The notes beneath the pieces were generated by a model that did not search any database, was not told where the DNA came from, and worked only from the letters and a program-made list of their open reading frames with translations. Positions 28,076-36,404 of a stretch of DNA of 64,000 bases are shown here, one piece after another. Made by a program: the position numbers and the translations under genes. Positions within the stretch are counted from its first letter, which is position 1. Each line of letters starts with the position of its first letter. Source of the stretch: Rhodoplanes serenus (lineage in GTDB: Bacteria; Pseudomonadota; Alphaproteobacteria; Rhizobiales; Xanthobacteraceae); the NCBI GenBank assembly GCA_009720755.1, contig WNKV01000017.1, positions 62,001 to 126,000 on the forward strand, written 5' to 3'.

Positions 28076-29374
28076 GTGACCGTCGCCGCCCTGCTGGATC
28101 GTCCGCACACAATCATCCCGGCCGTGTTGGGCTCCCTCGCGGCGGCCGCCGCCGGGGCTCTTGTCGGCGGCACGTCGGCGGGCCTCGGCCTCCTCATGGC
28201 TGCGAGCGCGACGGCATCGCTGGTGGCGGCCCTCGGGACAGCCCATCTCGTCGAGAGGATCGGCAGCCGGGCAGCCGCCGCCGCAGATGGAATGCCGACC
28301 GCAAGGCCCGCGACCGAGACGATACCGCCGACCGCGGCCGGTGACGCTCCGCGCACCGAGGGGCCATCGATCGCGCCCGGCGACGACGCCGGGCGAAGCC
28401 ACGCCGCGGCGATCGCCGAGGAGGTCCGTCTGTACCGCCCCGCGCTCCAGGCGATCCGCCGGGAGGCGACCGAGGTCAGCGGTGACACCGAGCAGGCCGC
28501 GATCTCGATCATCGAGCGCCTCAAGACGGTCGATCGGGAGATCGAGGGACTGCTGAGCTTCCTGAACACGTCGAACTCCAACGAGAAGGTCATCGAGATC
28601 ATCGCTCGGACCGAGCGGAGCCTCGCGGCGAACCGATCGCTCCTCGACGAGTTTCTGGCGCATCGCATGGCGGACATCGAAGAGAGCCGCGAACGTCTCG
28701 TCGGCATCGAGGGGATGACCGACGAGGTGGCCAGTGCCGTCCAGGATATCCGGACGATCGCCCGCCAAACCAACGTGCTCGCCCTCAATGCCACCATCGA
28801 AGCGGTCCGTGCGGGCGACGCCGGACGTGGCTTCGCAGTCGTCGCCAAAGAGGTCAAGGACCTGTCCCATCAGTCCGATGCGAGCGCCGCCCGCATCGAC
28901 CAGCGGCTCGTCAAGCTGCGCGATGTCGTGTCGGCCAGCATCTCGATTCTCGTCGAGAGCCGGACCGAGCAGGAGCGCCAGGCGCTCGACACCATCTCCA
29001 GGTCGATTTCCGGACTGGCCGAAAACCTGGAATGCCTGGTCACGCACCAGCGCGAAGTCCTGACCAAGGTTCTCGACGAGAGCGGCCGGATTTCTGACAC
29101 CATCATTGCCCTGGTCGGCTCGATCCAGTTTCAGGACTGCACGCGGCAGCGCCTCCAGCAGGTCACGCGCCTCGCCGATGTGGTCGACGAGCATCTCGAG
29201 ATCCTGGAGCGGAGCGAGGACGGCTCGGCGTTCGCGGCCGAGACCAGCATCCGGACCAAGCTCGATGCGCTGATGGCGGGCTACGTCATGGCCAGTCAAC
29301 GTAACATTCACCGGACTGCGTTCGACGGAACCGCGGCACAGGAGGATGTCGGTGCACGCATCGAGCTGTTCTGA
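28076..29374 (+). CDS. Membrane-anchored receptor-like signalling protein with CheZ-like motif
   Basis: 432 residues from GTG at 28076. One or two hydrophobic helices at about residues 12-55 anchor it, and no periplasmic sensor follows. A Pro/Ala linker leads to a coiled coil with a receptor tip ([20 protein letters not shown], then [15 protein letters not shown]). Downstream, at about residue 345, is [15 protein letters not shown]. Its Asp and Gln are spaced D-x3-Q as in the active helix of CheZ (FQDLTGQ), the CheY-P phosphatase. It may therefore join the array and speed CheY-P decay; this is inference. It is separated from the second cheY stop by 3 bases. Confidence 0.8.
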   Translation: MTVAALLDRPHTIIPAVLGSLAAAAAGALVGGTSAGLGLLMAASATASLVAALGTAHLVERIGSRAAAAADGMPTARPATETIPPTAAGDAPRTEGPSIAPGDDAGRSHAAAIAEEVRLYRPALQAIRREATEVSGDTEQAAISIIERLKTVDREIEGLLSFLNTSNSNEKVIEIIARTERSLAANRSLLDEFLAHRMADIEESRERLVGIEGMTDEVASAVQDIRTIARQTNVLALNATIEAVRAGDAGRGFAVVAKEVKDLSHQSDASAARIDQRLVKLRDVVSASISILVESRTEQERQALDTISRSISGLAENLECLVTHQREVLTKVLDESGRISDTIIALVGSIQFQDCTRQRLQQVTRLADVVDEHLEILERSEDGSAFAAETSIRTKLDALMAGYVMASQRNIHRTAFDGTAAQEDVGARIELF

Positions 29375-29507
29375 CCGCGACGACCGATCGGGCCCGGCGT
29401 GGCCGCAGGGCGTCTACGTCCCGCGAGCCGGCGCAGGCTCGAGAACTGACCGCGTCGCGGTCGCGAACAGTCGGCTGCCGGCTGGTCTGCAAGGGTGAGA
29501 GGGAGCC

Positions 29508-29888
29508 ATGGCTTCGGTGCTGCTCGTCGACGACGTCATGATCACCCGCTTCACGCTCCGGCTCTTTCTCGAGCGGGGCGGACATACCGTTACCGAATGC
29601 AGCGGCGGTGACGAGGCGATCCCGGTCCTGTCCGCCAGCCGTTTCGACGTTCTGGTCACCGATGTTTGGATGGCCGCCGGCGACGGGCTGAGCCTGATCA
29701 ATCGGATCAAGAGCACGGGCCTCAAAGTGCCGGTCGTCGCCGTGACCGGCGGGGCGCCGCGCGCGCCCCAGGAATACTCCGTGGATGAAGCGCAGAAGGC
29801 CGGCGCCGACCGCGTGCTGATGAAGCCGGTCGGTCTGGACGAGCTGCTCCGCGCCGTCGCGGAGGTGACAGCCAATCGAACCAACTAG
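29508..29888 (+). CDS. Response regulator receiver protein at head of stressosome module
   Basis: 126 residues, a single receiver domain: acid pair in [14 protein letters not shown], phospho-acceptor Asp in [16 protein letters not shown], Thr in [13 protein letters not shown] and Lys in [13 protein letters not shown] strong ribosome site (GAGAGGGAG) precedes the ATG, which lies 133 bases after the preceding gene with no terminator visible. In comparable gram-negative stressosome clusters a receiver and a histidine kinase flank RsbRST; the kinase here is at 32659. Confidence 0.9.
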   Translation: MASVLLVDDVMITRFTLRLFLERGGHTVTECSGGDEAIPVLSASRFDVLVTDVWMAAGDGLSLINRIKSTGLKVPVVAVTGGAPRAPQEYSVDEAQKAGADRVLMKPVGLDELLRAVAEVTANRTN

Positions 29889-30003
29889 AACAGGCCAAGC
29901 AGGGCCGTTGTGGAACGGCAGCACATTCAAGAGCAAAGGCGCACGGCGGAAACGAGACTGCAATGCCGAGATGTTCCGCCTCCCCGACCCCAGGACGATG
30001 TCG

Positions 30004-30861
30004 ATGACTGCGATCGCTGCCACTCTCGCCAATCACGAGGCCGAAATCCGAGAAGCGTGGTTCAAGCAGGTCACCCAGCTCGCGGACCGCTTGAAGCTGC
30101 CGCATCTGGCGAAGACGCTGCGGGCCGAGGCCGCCGAATTCCTCAGCGCATTCGTCGGTGCCGCTCAATCCGGCGATCCCGAGGGTCAGAGCACCGCACG
30201 CGCGTGCCTTCTGCGCAAGACCGCCGAGATCAGCGCGACCCGGGCGCGCGACGGTTTCACGCCGACCGAGACCGCGGGATTCGTGATGGGCCTCAAGGAT
30301 GCGCTGCTGCCGGTCGTGATCGCCGAGCACGGACGCGATGCCGCGGCGCTCGCGGCCGCCCTCATGCAGGTCAACCGGCTGATCGACGACCTTGCTGTCG
30401 AGACGTTCGCGGCCTTCACGCGGACTCGCGAGGAAATCATCGAGCGACAGAGCCGGTCGATCATCGACCTGTCCACCCCGACGCTGAAGATCTGGGATGG
30501 AATCCTGTTGATGCCGCTGGTGGGTATCATCGATACGCAGCGCGCCCAGCAGGTGATGGAGGCGATGCTGACCGCGATCACGCGCGAGGAGGCGCGGGTC
30601 GCCATTCTCGACGTCACCGGGATTCCAGTGATCGACACGCGCGTCTGCCTGCACCTCACGCGGACCGTCAGCGCCGCGCGCCTGCTCGGGGCGCAGGTCA
30701 TCGTGACCGGGATCAGTCCGGACGCGGCTCAGACCTTGGTGAAGCTCGATGTCGACCTGAGCCGGATGATCACCCGCGGCTCGCTGCGCGCCGGCCTCGG
30801 CGAGGCAATGCGTCTGGTCGGCTCCGGCGGTGGCCCGGCGCCGCGGAGCGCGCCGCTATGA
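30004..30861 (+). CDS. rsbR: Stressosome protein RsbR (RsbT co-antagonist)
   Basis: 285 residues. The N-terminal helical sensor is of the RsbRD type ([20 protein letters not shown] … [13 protein letters not shown]) and the C-terminal STAS domain starts near residue 155 ([20 protein letters not shown]). Both threonines that RsbT phosphorylates in Bacillus have counterparts: [10 protein letters not shown] and [12 protein letters not shown]. It should build the stressosome core with RsbS. ATGs at 29971, 29998 and 30004 are possible; 30004 is used because AGGA lies 8 bases upstream and the conserved helix starts at once. A TTG at 29908 is less likely. Confidence 0.88.
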   Translation: MTAIAATLANHEAEIREAWFKQVTQLADRLKLPHLAKTLRAEAAEFLSAFVGAAQSGDPEGQSTARACLLRKTAEISATRARDGFTPTETAGFVMGLKDALLPVVIAEHGRDAAALAAALMQVNRLIDDLAVETFAAFTRTREEIIERQSRSIIDLSTPTLKIWDGILLMPLVGIIDTQRAQQVMEAMLTAITREEARVAILDVTGIPVIDTRVCLHLTRTVSAARLLGAQVIVTGISPDAAQTLVKLDVDLSRMITRGSLRAGLGEAMRLVGSGGGPAPRSAPL

Positions 30862-31256
30862 AGGTTCCAATCCTCAGGCTCGGGCGTATCCTGTTGACCT
30901 CGGTGCTGGCCGACCTGGTCGACGAGCAGGCGGTCCAGCTCCAGTCGGAGATCCTCGCGCTGATCCGCGACGACCGGGCGGACGGGGTCGTCATCGACAT
31001 TTCGGGGCTCGACGTGGTCGACTCCTACATTGCGCGCCTCCTCAACGAGACGGCCAGCATGGTCAGGATCATCGGCGGCGAGGCCGTGCTGACCGGCATG
31101 CAGCCGCTCGTCGCCCTCACGCTCGTCGAGATGGGGCGCGAGACGCTGGACATGCAGACGGCCCTCGACCTCGAGGCGGGCGTGGCCGTGCTCAACAACC
31201 TGATCGCGGCTAAAGGCCAACCGCCGACGATTGCGGCTCCTCACGTCGACACGTGA
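30858..31256 (+). CDS. rsbS: Stressosome scaffold protein RsbS
   Basis: 132 residues, a lone STAS domain. The phosphorylatable Ser region is [20 protein letters not shown], equal to Ser59 of Bacillus RsbS. The N-terminus [19 protein letters not shown] is the typical first strand. The start overlaps the rsbR stop (ATGA). Its phosphorylation by RsbT releases RsbT in the known systems. The C-terminal 15 residues are a short unconserved tail. Confidence 0.92.
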   Translation: MKVPILRLGRILLTSVLADLVDEQAVQLQSEILALIRDDRADGVVIDISGLDVVDSYIARLLNETASMVRIIGGEAVLTGMQPLVALTLVEMGRETLDMQTALDLEAGVAVLNNLIAAKGQPPTIAAPHVDT

Positions 31257-31269
31257 GAAGGATGCGAGC

Positions 31270-31674
31270 ATGGGTGACCGGCAGGTTCTGCGAGCCGTCA
31301 AGGTACAGCAGGACATCATCGGCGCGAGGCAGGCAGGTCGCGACCTCGCCCGCGCCGCAGGGTTCGGCATGGTGGATCAAACCCGGATCGCGACGGCGAT
31401 TTCCGAGCTGGTGCGCAACGCGCTCGTCTACGCGGGCGGCGGAGTCTGCCTGATCTCGGTCGAGACGGAGGAGCGGTCGGCGACGATCCGCGTCGTCGTC
31501 TCCGATCAGGGGCCGGGCATTCCCGACATCGACAAGGCGATCGAGCCGGGGCATTCGGGCGGGCGGGGGCTCGGGCTGGGGCTCTCGGCCGTTCGCAATC
31601 TGATGGGATGTCTGAGCATCGAGAGCCGGCCCGGCCGCACCGAGGTGACCACCAGCATGACACGGCGACGGTGA
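31270..31674 (+). CDS. rsbT: Serine/threonine switch kinase RsbT
   Basis: 134 residues, GHKL ATPase fold: N box ISELVRNALVYA, G1 VVSDQGPGIPDIDK and G2 GGRGLGLGLSAVRNLM. In known stressosomes it phosphorylates RsbR and RsbS, leaves the complex and activates a partner carrying an RsbU N-terminal domain. The ATG at 31270 follows GAGAAGGA 13 bases after the rsbS stop; an earlier in-frame ATG at 31231 would overlap rsbS and is less likely. The stop overlaps the next gene (GTGA). Confidence 0.92.
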   Translation: MGDRQVLRAVKVQQDIIGARQAGRDLARAAGFGMVDQTRIATAISELVRNALVYAGGGVCLISVETEERSATIRVVVSDQGPGIPDIDKAIEPGHSGGRGLGLGLSAVRNLMGCLSIESRPGRTEVTTSMTRRR

Positions 31675-32081
31675 ACCGGACCCTGGTCATAGAGTGCCGC
31701 ATCGTCCGCGAGCTCGATGTCGCGGAGGCGCGGCGCCACGCCAAGCAGATGGCGGAGAGTCTTCGATTCAAGACCGTGAGGGTCTACCGGCTGATCACGG
31801 CGGTGTCGGAGCTCGCGTGCAATCTCTGCTTTCACGCGAGCGATGGCGGTGTCGTCCGCCTCTCGACGATCGATATGGACGGGACCAGCGGCATTGAGGT
31901 CGTCGCCGAGGACGACGGTCCCGGCATCGCCGATCTCGCACTGGCAATGCGGGACGGCTATTCGACGATCGGCGGATTGGGCTCCGGGCTCCCGGGGACG
32001 CAGCGCCTCATGGACGATTTCGCCATCTGGTCCGAGCGCGGGCGCGGCACGCGGGTGACGGCGGTGATTTGGAACAGATGA
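31671..32081 (+). CDS. Second RsbT/anti-sigma-type GHKL kinase
   Basis: 136 residues from GTG at 31671, overlapping the rsbT stop. The small GHKL ATPase is diverged: N box VSELACNLCFHA, G1 AEDDGPGIADLAL and G2 as GGLGSGLPGTQRLMDDF. It is about the size of RsbT and may be a parallel kinase for RsbR/RsbS or a partner-switching anti-sigma-like protein. It is placed between rsbT and an RsbX-like phosphatase, an order known from other gram-negative stressosome clusters. Confidence 0.85.
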   Translation: MNRTLVIECRIVRELDVAEARRHAKQMAESLRFKTVRVYRLITAVSELACNLCFHASDGGVVRLSTIDMDGTSGIEVVAEDDGPGIADLALAMRDGYSTIGGLGSGLPGTQRLMDDFAIWSERGRGTRVTAVIWNR

Positions 32082-32662
32082 TCGTCGGGGGCGCGAGACG
32101 TGCGTTGGGTGGCGAGACCTGGTGCGGCGACGCCTGGGGCTGGCGTCGTGTCGGCGCAGTCGATCGGATCGCGCTGGTCGACGGGCTCGGGCACGGGCGG
32201 GAGGCGGCGGCCGCCGCAGACGCGGCACTCACAGCGTTCACCACGATGGACGACGGTGGCCCGGAACAGATCCTCCATCGCATGGACGAGGCCGCCAGGA
32301 CGACCCGCGGTGCGGCCGTCGTGGTCGCCTGCATCGAGCCGGCGATGCGCCGGCTCGTCGTCGCCGGCGTCGGCAATGTGCGGGCGGTTTTGTTCGGGGG
32401 ACGGCGGGTCCACATCGAGTCGGTACCGGGAATCATCGGCACCGGCATTCGGGCGCCGCGCCCGCTCGTGCTCGACTGGAGCGATCGCGATCTTCTGGTG
32501 ATGTGGACCGACGGTGTCGCGACGGGCCTCGACATCGACCGCAGCCTGCTCCGCCTCAAGCATAAGCCGGACGCCGTCGCTCGGCAGCTTCTCGCCGACT
32601 ATGCCACCGGAACCGACGACGCCGCCGTCGTCTGCGCGCTGCTCACCGGAGCGTCGCCATGA
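32078..32662 (+). CDS. rsbX: RsbX-like PP2C/SpoIIE-type serine phosphatase
   Basis: 194 residues. Metal-binding and catalytic acidic residues are visible in IALVDGLGHGREAAAAAD, MWTDGVATGLD and GTDDAAVVCALL. RsbX resets the stressosome by dephosphorylating RsbR and RsbS. The ATG at 32078 overlaps the preceding stop (ATGA); a TTG at 32069 is an alternative. The protein lacks any sensor domain, like Bacillus RsbX. Confidence 0.88.
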   Translation: MIVGGARRALGGETWCGDAWGWRRVGAVDRIALVDGLGHGREAAAAADAALTAFTTMDDGGPEQILHRMDEAARTTRGAAVVVACIEPAMRRLVVAGVGNVRAVLFGGRRVHIESVPGIIGTGIRAPRPLVLDWSDRDLLVMWTDGVATGLDIDRSLLRLKHKPDAVARQLLADYATGTDDAAVVCALLTGASP

Positions 32663-33672
32663 GAGAGCTCGCCCAGCGCTACGCCGAGCAGATGCTGATC
32701 TATGTCCGATCGGAGGACGAGGCCGCGCTGGCTGCGATCGTCGGGATCGGCTGCGAGATCGTCGCGTCCGACCTGCCGATCGAGGAGATCGCCGGCCTCC
32801 AGGAGGAGGCGGTTCTGGCGGTCTCGCGGCTGCACTGGACGGAATCGCCCGAGGTCGTGGTGCGCCGGTCGGCGGTCTGTCTGGCCGAGCTGTTGATCGC
32901 CTATTCGGTGGCCTATCGTGATCGTGCCGAGCTCGTCGCGCGGGAGCGACGACGCATCGCCCAGCACGACCGCCGCCTCGCCGCCCTCGGCCAGCTCGTC
33001 GGAGGTGTGGCGCACGAGCTGAACAACCTGCTCCAGCCGATCCGCGGCATGGCCGAGCTCGGGTTGCGGGACGTGCCGCCGTCGGGAACGCTGCACACCT
33101 ATTTTGCCATCGTGTTCTCGTCGGCCGAGCAGGCGGCCTGCATCGTGCGCGGCATACTGGGCTATCTGCGCCAGGAAGCGCCGCAGCTCCGCCCCCTCGC
33201 GATCGCCGGCGCGCTGGAGAAGAGCGTCGACTTCGCCCGCATCGGGATCGTTCCGGGATTGCGGCTTCGGCTCGAGATCGTCGACCGCGACGCCGTCGTC
33301 ATCGGTGACGAGAGCGAGCTGACCCAGGTCGTGCTCAATCTCGTTCAGAACGCCGGTCGCGCCATGCAGGGTCGGGGCGACATCGTGGTCCGTCTGGAGC
33401 GCGCCCCCGCCGCGATGCGGCCGGCCGGCGCAGCGGTTCGGATCACCGTTGGCGACGACGGGCCCGGGATGGAGGCGGCGGTGGCCGCACAGGCGTTCGA
33501 GCCGTTCTTCACGACACGCCCCCCCGGCGAGGGCACCGGCCTCGGTCTCGCGATCGTCCGCGAGATCGTGCGTGCCTGGGGCGGTGAGGTGAGCCTCGAC
33601 ACCGCTCCGGGGCGAGGCACTCGGGTCACGATCGCCTTGCCGGTCCATCACGAGGACGTCGGTCGGGCGTGA
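32659..33672 (+). CDS. Histidine kinase with RsbU-like N-terminal (RsbT-binding) domain
   Basis: 337 residues, soluble. Residues 1-85 are a helical domain resembling the N-terminus of RsbU (YAEQMLIYVRSEDEAALAAI; EIAGLQEEAVLAV), the segment RsbT binds. Residue His near 117 lies in the H box GGVAHELNNLLQPIRG. The ATPase has its N box in LNLVQNAGRAM, G1 in VGDDGPGMEAAV and G2 in GTGLGLAIVREIVRAWGG. So RsbT release would plausibly control a histidine kinase, with the receiver at 29508 as target. The start overlaps rsbX (ATGA); it is the last gene of the run. Confidence 0.85.
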   Translation: MRELAQRYAEQMLIYVRSEDEAALAAIVGIGCEIVASDLPIEEIAGLQEEAVLAVSRLHWTESPEVVVRRSAVCLAELLIAYSVAYRDRAELVARERRRIAQHDRRLAALGQLVGGVAHELNNLLQPIRGMAELGLRDVPPSGTLHTYFAIVFSSAEQAACIVRGILGYLRQEAPQLRPLAIAGALEKSVDFARIGIVPGLRLRLEIVDRDAVVIGDESELTQVVLNLVQNAGRAMQGRGDIVVRLERAPAAMRPAGAAVRITVGDDGPGMEAAVAAQAFEPFFTTRPPGEGTGLGLAIVREIVRAWGGEVSLDTAPGRGTRVTIALPVHHEDVGRA

Positions 33673-33849
33673 TTTCCGCTGTTCTGCTCAACATGGTGCG
33701 CGGTAAAAACCTGCACGCGCTCGGCAACACTCCGGGCCATTACCAATACTGGACACGCCACATGTTCGTCGATTTCATCGGCACGCGCAGCGACATCGTG
33801 TCCGTGACCGACCCAGTGCCGTGGACAGTCGTCCGCTGCCGTCCACGTG

Positions 33850-33985
33850 TCGTTTCAGCATCAAATTGGGGTCTGGAAGACCCTCTACAACCGCTATGTG
33901 CGATGGGCCGGGAAGGGGTTTGGAAGAACCTCTTTCATGCACTGGCCAGTGCGGGTGGCCCGCCGGAGCAGGTTTTGATCTCCGC
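33850..33985 (+). pseudogene. Remnant of an IS5-type transposase
   Basis: Translation in frame 1 from 33865 gives GVWKTLYNRYVRWAGKG, and in frame 3 from 33918 VWKNLFHALASAGGPPEQVL. Together they read as the conserved helix region before the first catalytic Asp of IS5-family (IS427/IS1031-like) transposases, broken by a one-base shift near 33917. No terminal inverted repeats or further transposase sequence were recognised, so only a short fossil remains. Confidence 0.72.
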
Positions 33986-34037
33986 AGCCATGCCGTCCCG
34001 GACCAGTGGCCGAGCAAGCCGCCGTCCGGACCAGCGC

Positions 34038-34070
34038 AAAAAAAAGGCCGCGCGGCGAAGCCGGCGGCCC
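34038..34070 (-). terminator. Rho-independent terminator of the sRNA
   Basis: On the minus strand GGGCCGCCGGC / GCCGCGCGGCC forms a strong GC hairpin around a UUC loop, followed directly by eight T. It is the clearest intrinsic terminator in the window. Confidence 0.88.
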
Positions 34071-34126
34071 AAGTCTAGGGAGGAAACGCCCAAGGAGGGC
34101 AATGTCGCCGACCGTGGGCCAGCGAC
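34038..34126 (-). ncRNA. mmgR: mmgR/suhB-family (alpha-r8) small RNA
   Basis: Read on the minus strand: a GCCCUCCUUGGGC stem-loop region, then the exact 10-mer UUUCCUCCCU (34077-34086), then AGACUUG, a GC-rich hairpin (34046-34070) and eight U (34038-34045). This order and the 10-mer are those of the MmgR sRNA family of alphaproteobacteria, which limits PHB storage in Sinorhizobium. The 5' end is approximate; a TATCAA box at 34133-34138 may be the -10 element. The CU-rich loop is likely to pair with ribosome sites of target mRNAs. Recognition is from memory of the family. Confidence 0.75.
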
Positions 34127-34339
34127 GCCGCCTTGATACCCAACTCGGACCTCCCGGAGATCCGTAAAAAAACGCAGTGCAGGGCAGATCTGCACGACGT
34201 TGCATGATGTCGCGGGTCGCGTTGCGTGTGGCGGCGCGAAAGCTCTCCGCAGCCTTGTGCGACCATTCGGCCCACTTCTCGAGCTGCCCTGTGGCGATGC
34301 CGTCGCGGCGCTCGACCACGCGAAGGCAACGGGCCGCCG

Positions 34340-35107
34340 TCAACAGACCCCGCGCAGCTCGGCGAGGCGTCGGCGCTGCCGCCCTTCCGCGTCGAAGTTG
34401 TCCGGCGACAGCCAGGCCGCGAAGGCGGCGCGCCGAGCCGGCCACTCTTCCTCGATGATCGAGAACCACGCGGTGTCGCGACCACGGCCCTTGCGGATCA
34501 TGTGGGCGCGGAACACGCCCTCGAAGGTGAAGCCGAGGCGCAGCGCCGCCGCCCGCGACGGTGCGTTGAGCACGTCGCACTTCCACTCATAGCGGCGATA
34601 GCCGAGCGCGTCGAAGGCGCGGCCCATCATCAGCGCCATCGCCTCGGTGGCGCCGGGCGTGCGGGCGAGTGCCGGCGAGAAGAGGAGATGCCCGACCTCG
34701 ATGGCCCGGTTGGCCGGATCGATGCGGAGATAGGAGGCGTGCCCGACGGTGCGGCCGCTCGTGCGGTCCACGATGGCGAACAGCAGCGGATCGTCCCCTC
34801 CGAAGGAGCGCGCCAGATAGGCGTCGAACGCGGCGCGGCTGTCGAACGGGCCGTCGCCGAGGTAGCACCACAGCCGCTCGCGCTCCGGGCCGTTGGTGGC
34901 CTCGTACAGATCGGCGGCGTGTGCCGCGGGCTCGAACGGCACGAGATCGACGAAGCGGCCCGGCATGGCGGTGCGCGACGGCCGCTTCGCCGGCGTGGCA
35001 TCGACCGGCGGCCCGACCGGGAGGCGCGACCGCGCATCGGTCACGAAGCGCGGCGCGAACGGAGCGGGAGAGAGAGCGGTGGCGGAAGGCGGCGGAACGG
35101 GAGACAT
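34340..35107 (-). CDS. GNAT-family N-acetyltransferase (RimJ/RimL type)
   Basis: 255 residues. The GNAT fold is at about residues 50-230: FVDLVPFEPAAHAADLYEAT, FAIVDRTSGRTVGHASYLRI, the acetyl-CoA loop region around LLFSPALARTPGATEAM and the closing AALRLGFTFEGVFRAHMIRK, matching the RimJ/RimL-like group that acetylates protein N-termini or small amines. The first 45 residues are a Pro/Ala-rich tail. The ATG at 35107 is used because it is the first start in the coding-like part of a longer open frame. Substrate unknown; it stands alone. Confidence 0.9.
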   Translation of the reverse strand: MSPVPPPSATALSPAPFAPRFVTDARSRLPVGPPVDATPAKRPSRTAMPGRFVDLVPFEPAAHAADLYEATNGPERERLWCYLGDGPFDSRAAFDAYLARSFGGDDPLLFAIVDRTSGRTVGHASYLRIDPANRAIEVGHLLFSPALARTPGATEAMALMMGRAFDALGYRRYEWKCDVLNAPSRAAALRLGFTFEGVFRAHMIRKGRGRDTAWFSIIEEEWPARRAAFAAWLSPDNFDAEGRQRRRLAELRGVC

Positions 35108-35203
35108 GAAGCACCTGTGAGGCCGCCCCGGGGGCTTTCCGTGCGGCTGCCTTGCGTATACCACGCGGCGACACGCCGAAACTCGTCCGCCGAAGGGCAC
35201 GCC

Positions 35204-35674
35204 ATGACGTCCGATGCCGCCACTCGTCCCGCCGACCTGCGCACCGATCCCGAATTCTTCACGCTGCTGACCGGCAGCTACGCGCGCCTGGTCGGCCGGC
35301 CGCTGGTGCCGGCCGGCACCGATGCGGCGTGGCTGTACGAGGACGCCCCGTTCGTCCTGGTGGCGCACGACACTGCCGACGACCCGCGCTTCGTCTATGC
35401 CAATCGCGCGGCGCAGCGGCGCTTCGGCTACGACTGGGACACGTTCGTCGGCCTTCCCTCGCGGCTGTCGGCGGAGGCGCCGGAGCGGGCCGAGCGGCAG
35501 CAGTTCCTCGATGCGGTCGCGGCGCACGGCTTCATGGCCGGCTATCGCGGCCTGCGGGTGAAGCAGTCGGGCGAAAAATTCTGGATCGAGGACGGCACCG
35601 TGTGGCAGCTCGTCGACGAGGCCGGCGTGCTGCGCGGCACCGCGGCGGCCTTTTCCCAGTGGACGGATCTGTAG
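35204..35674 (+). CDS. MEKHLA-domain (PAS-related) protein
   Basis: 156 residues. The whole protein matches the MEKHLA domain, a PAS-like fold: LLTGSYARLVGRPLVPAG, PFVLVAHDTADDPRFVYANR, AAQRRFGYDWDTFVGLPSRL and SGEKFWIEDGTVWQLVDEAG. In bacteria it occurs as a stand-alone small protein of unknown role, perhaps sensing a ligand. The ATG at 35204 follows CGAAGGGCAC. It is divergent from the acetyltransferase and convergent with the ABC transporter operon. Confidence 0.85.
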   Translation: MTSDAATRPADLRTDPEFFTLLTGSYARLVGRPLVPAGTDAAWLYEDAPFVLVAHDTADDPRFVYANRAAQRRFGYDWDTFVGLPSRLSAEAPERAERQQFLDAVAAHGFMAGYRGLRVKQSGEKFWIEDGTVWQLVDEAGVLRGTAAAFSQWTDL

Positions 35675-35702
35675 GGCATCCCGCCCGCCGCCGGCCGCGC
35701 GA

Positions 35703-36404
35703 TCACACCCCGAGATAGGCGGCGCGCACCTTGGGGTCCTGGAGCAGCGCGCGCCCCTCGCCCTCGTGGACGATGCGGCCGACCTCCAGCACATAGCCAC
35801 GGTCCGCGATGGCGAGCGCCGCCGAGGCGTTCTGCTCGACCAGCAGCACCGTGATGCCCTTCTGCTTGAGATCGACGACCGCGGCGAGGATCTGGTCGAC
35901 CAGGAGCGGCGCCAGGCCGAGCGACGGCTCGTCGAGGAGCAGCAGCTTGGGCTGCGCCATCAGGGCGCGGCCGATGGCGAGCATCTGCTGCTGGCCGCCC
36001 GACAGGCTCGACGCCGGCGTCCTGCGCCGCTCCGCCAGCACCGGAAACATCGTGTAGACGGCCTCGAGCCGCCCCCGCACCGTGTCGTCCCAGCGGCGGA
36101 AGGCGCCGAGGCGGAGATTATCCTCCACGGTCAGCGGGCCGAACACCTGCCGGCCCTCGGGCGACTGGGCGATGCCGCGCATCACCCGGGCATGCGGCGG
36201 CAGCGCCTGGATGTCCTCGCCCTGGAACACGATGCGGCCGGCGCTCGCCGGCTGCACGCCCGAGAGGGTGCGCAGCAGCGTCGTCTTGCCGGCGCCGTTG
36301 GAGCCGACCAGCGCGACGATCTCGCCCGCCGGCACGTCGAGCGAGATGCCGTGCAGCACCTCGATGCGGCCATAGGCCGAGGACAGTCCGTCAACCGTGA
36401 GCAC
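35703..36404 (-). CDS. livF: Branched-chain-type ABC transporter ATP-binding protein LivF
   Basis: 233 residues. Walker A VGSNGAGKTTLLRTLSG, signature SSLSGGQQQMLAIGRALMA, Walker B LLLLDEPSLGLAPL and the H-loop region are intact. It is the second ATPase of a HAAT-family importer. Its start overlaps the livG end by 14 bases, and it is the last gene of livKHMGF. Placement next to paa regulators suggests uptake of phenylacetate or a related aromatic acid rather than leucine; this is inference. Confidence 0.93.
   Translation of the reverse strand: MLTVDGLSSAYGRIEVLHGISLDVPAGEIVALVGSNGAGKTTLLRTLSGVQPASAGRIVFQGEDIQALPPHARVMRGIAQSPEGRQVFGPLTVEDNLRLGAFRRWDDTVRGRLEAVYTMFPVLAERRRTPASSLSGGQQQMLAIGRALMAQPKLLLLDEPSLGLAPLLVDQILAAVVDLKQKGITVLLVEQNASAALAIADRGYVLEVGRIVHEGEGRALLQDPKVRAAYLGV

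Noticed and set aside
33669..34136. 155-residue open frame after the stressosome kinase
   Set aside because: Crosses an IS remnant and the sRNA terminator; only a short piece resembles a transposase and the tail is Lys/Arg-rich noise.
34140..34339. Possible phasin-like fragment on the minus strand before the sRNA
   Set aside because: Some helical character (GQLEKWAEWSHKAAESF) but no start, no full domain, and the reading continues into the sRNA.
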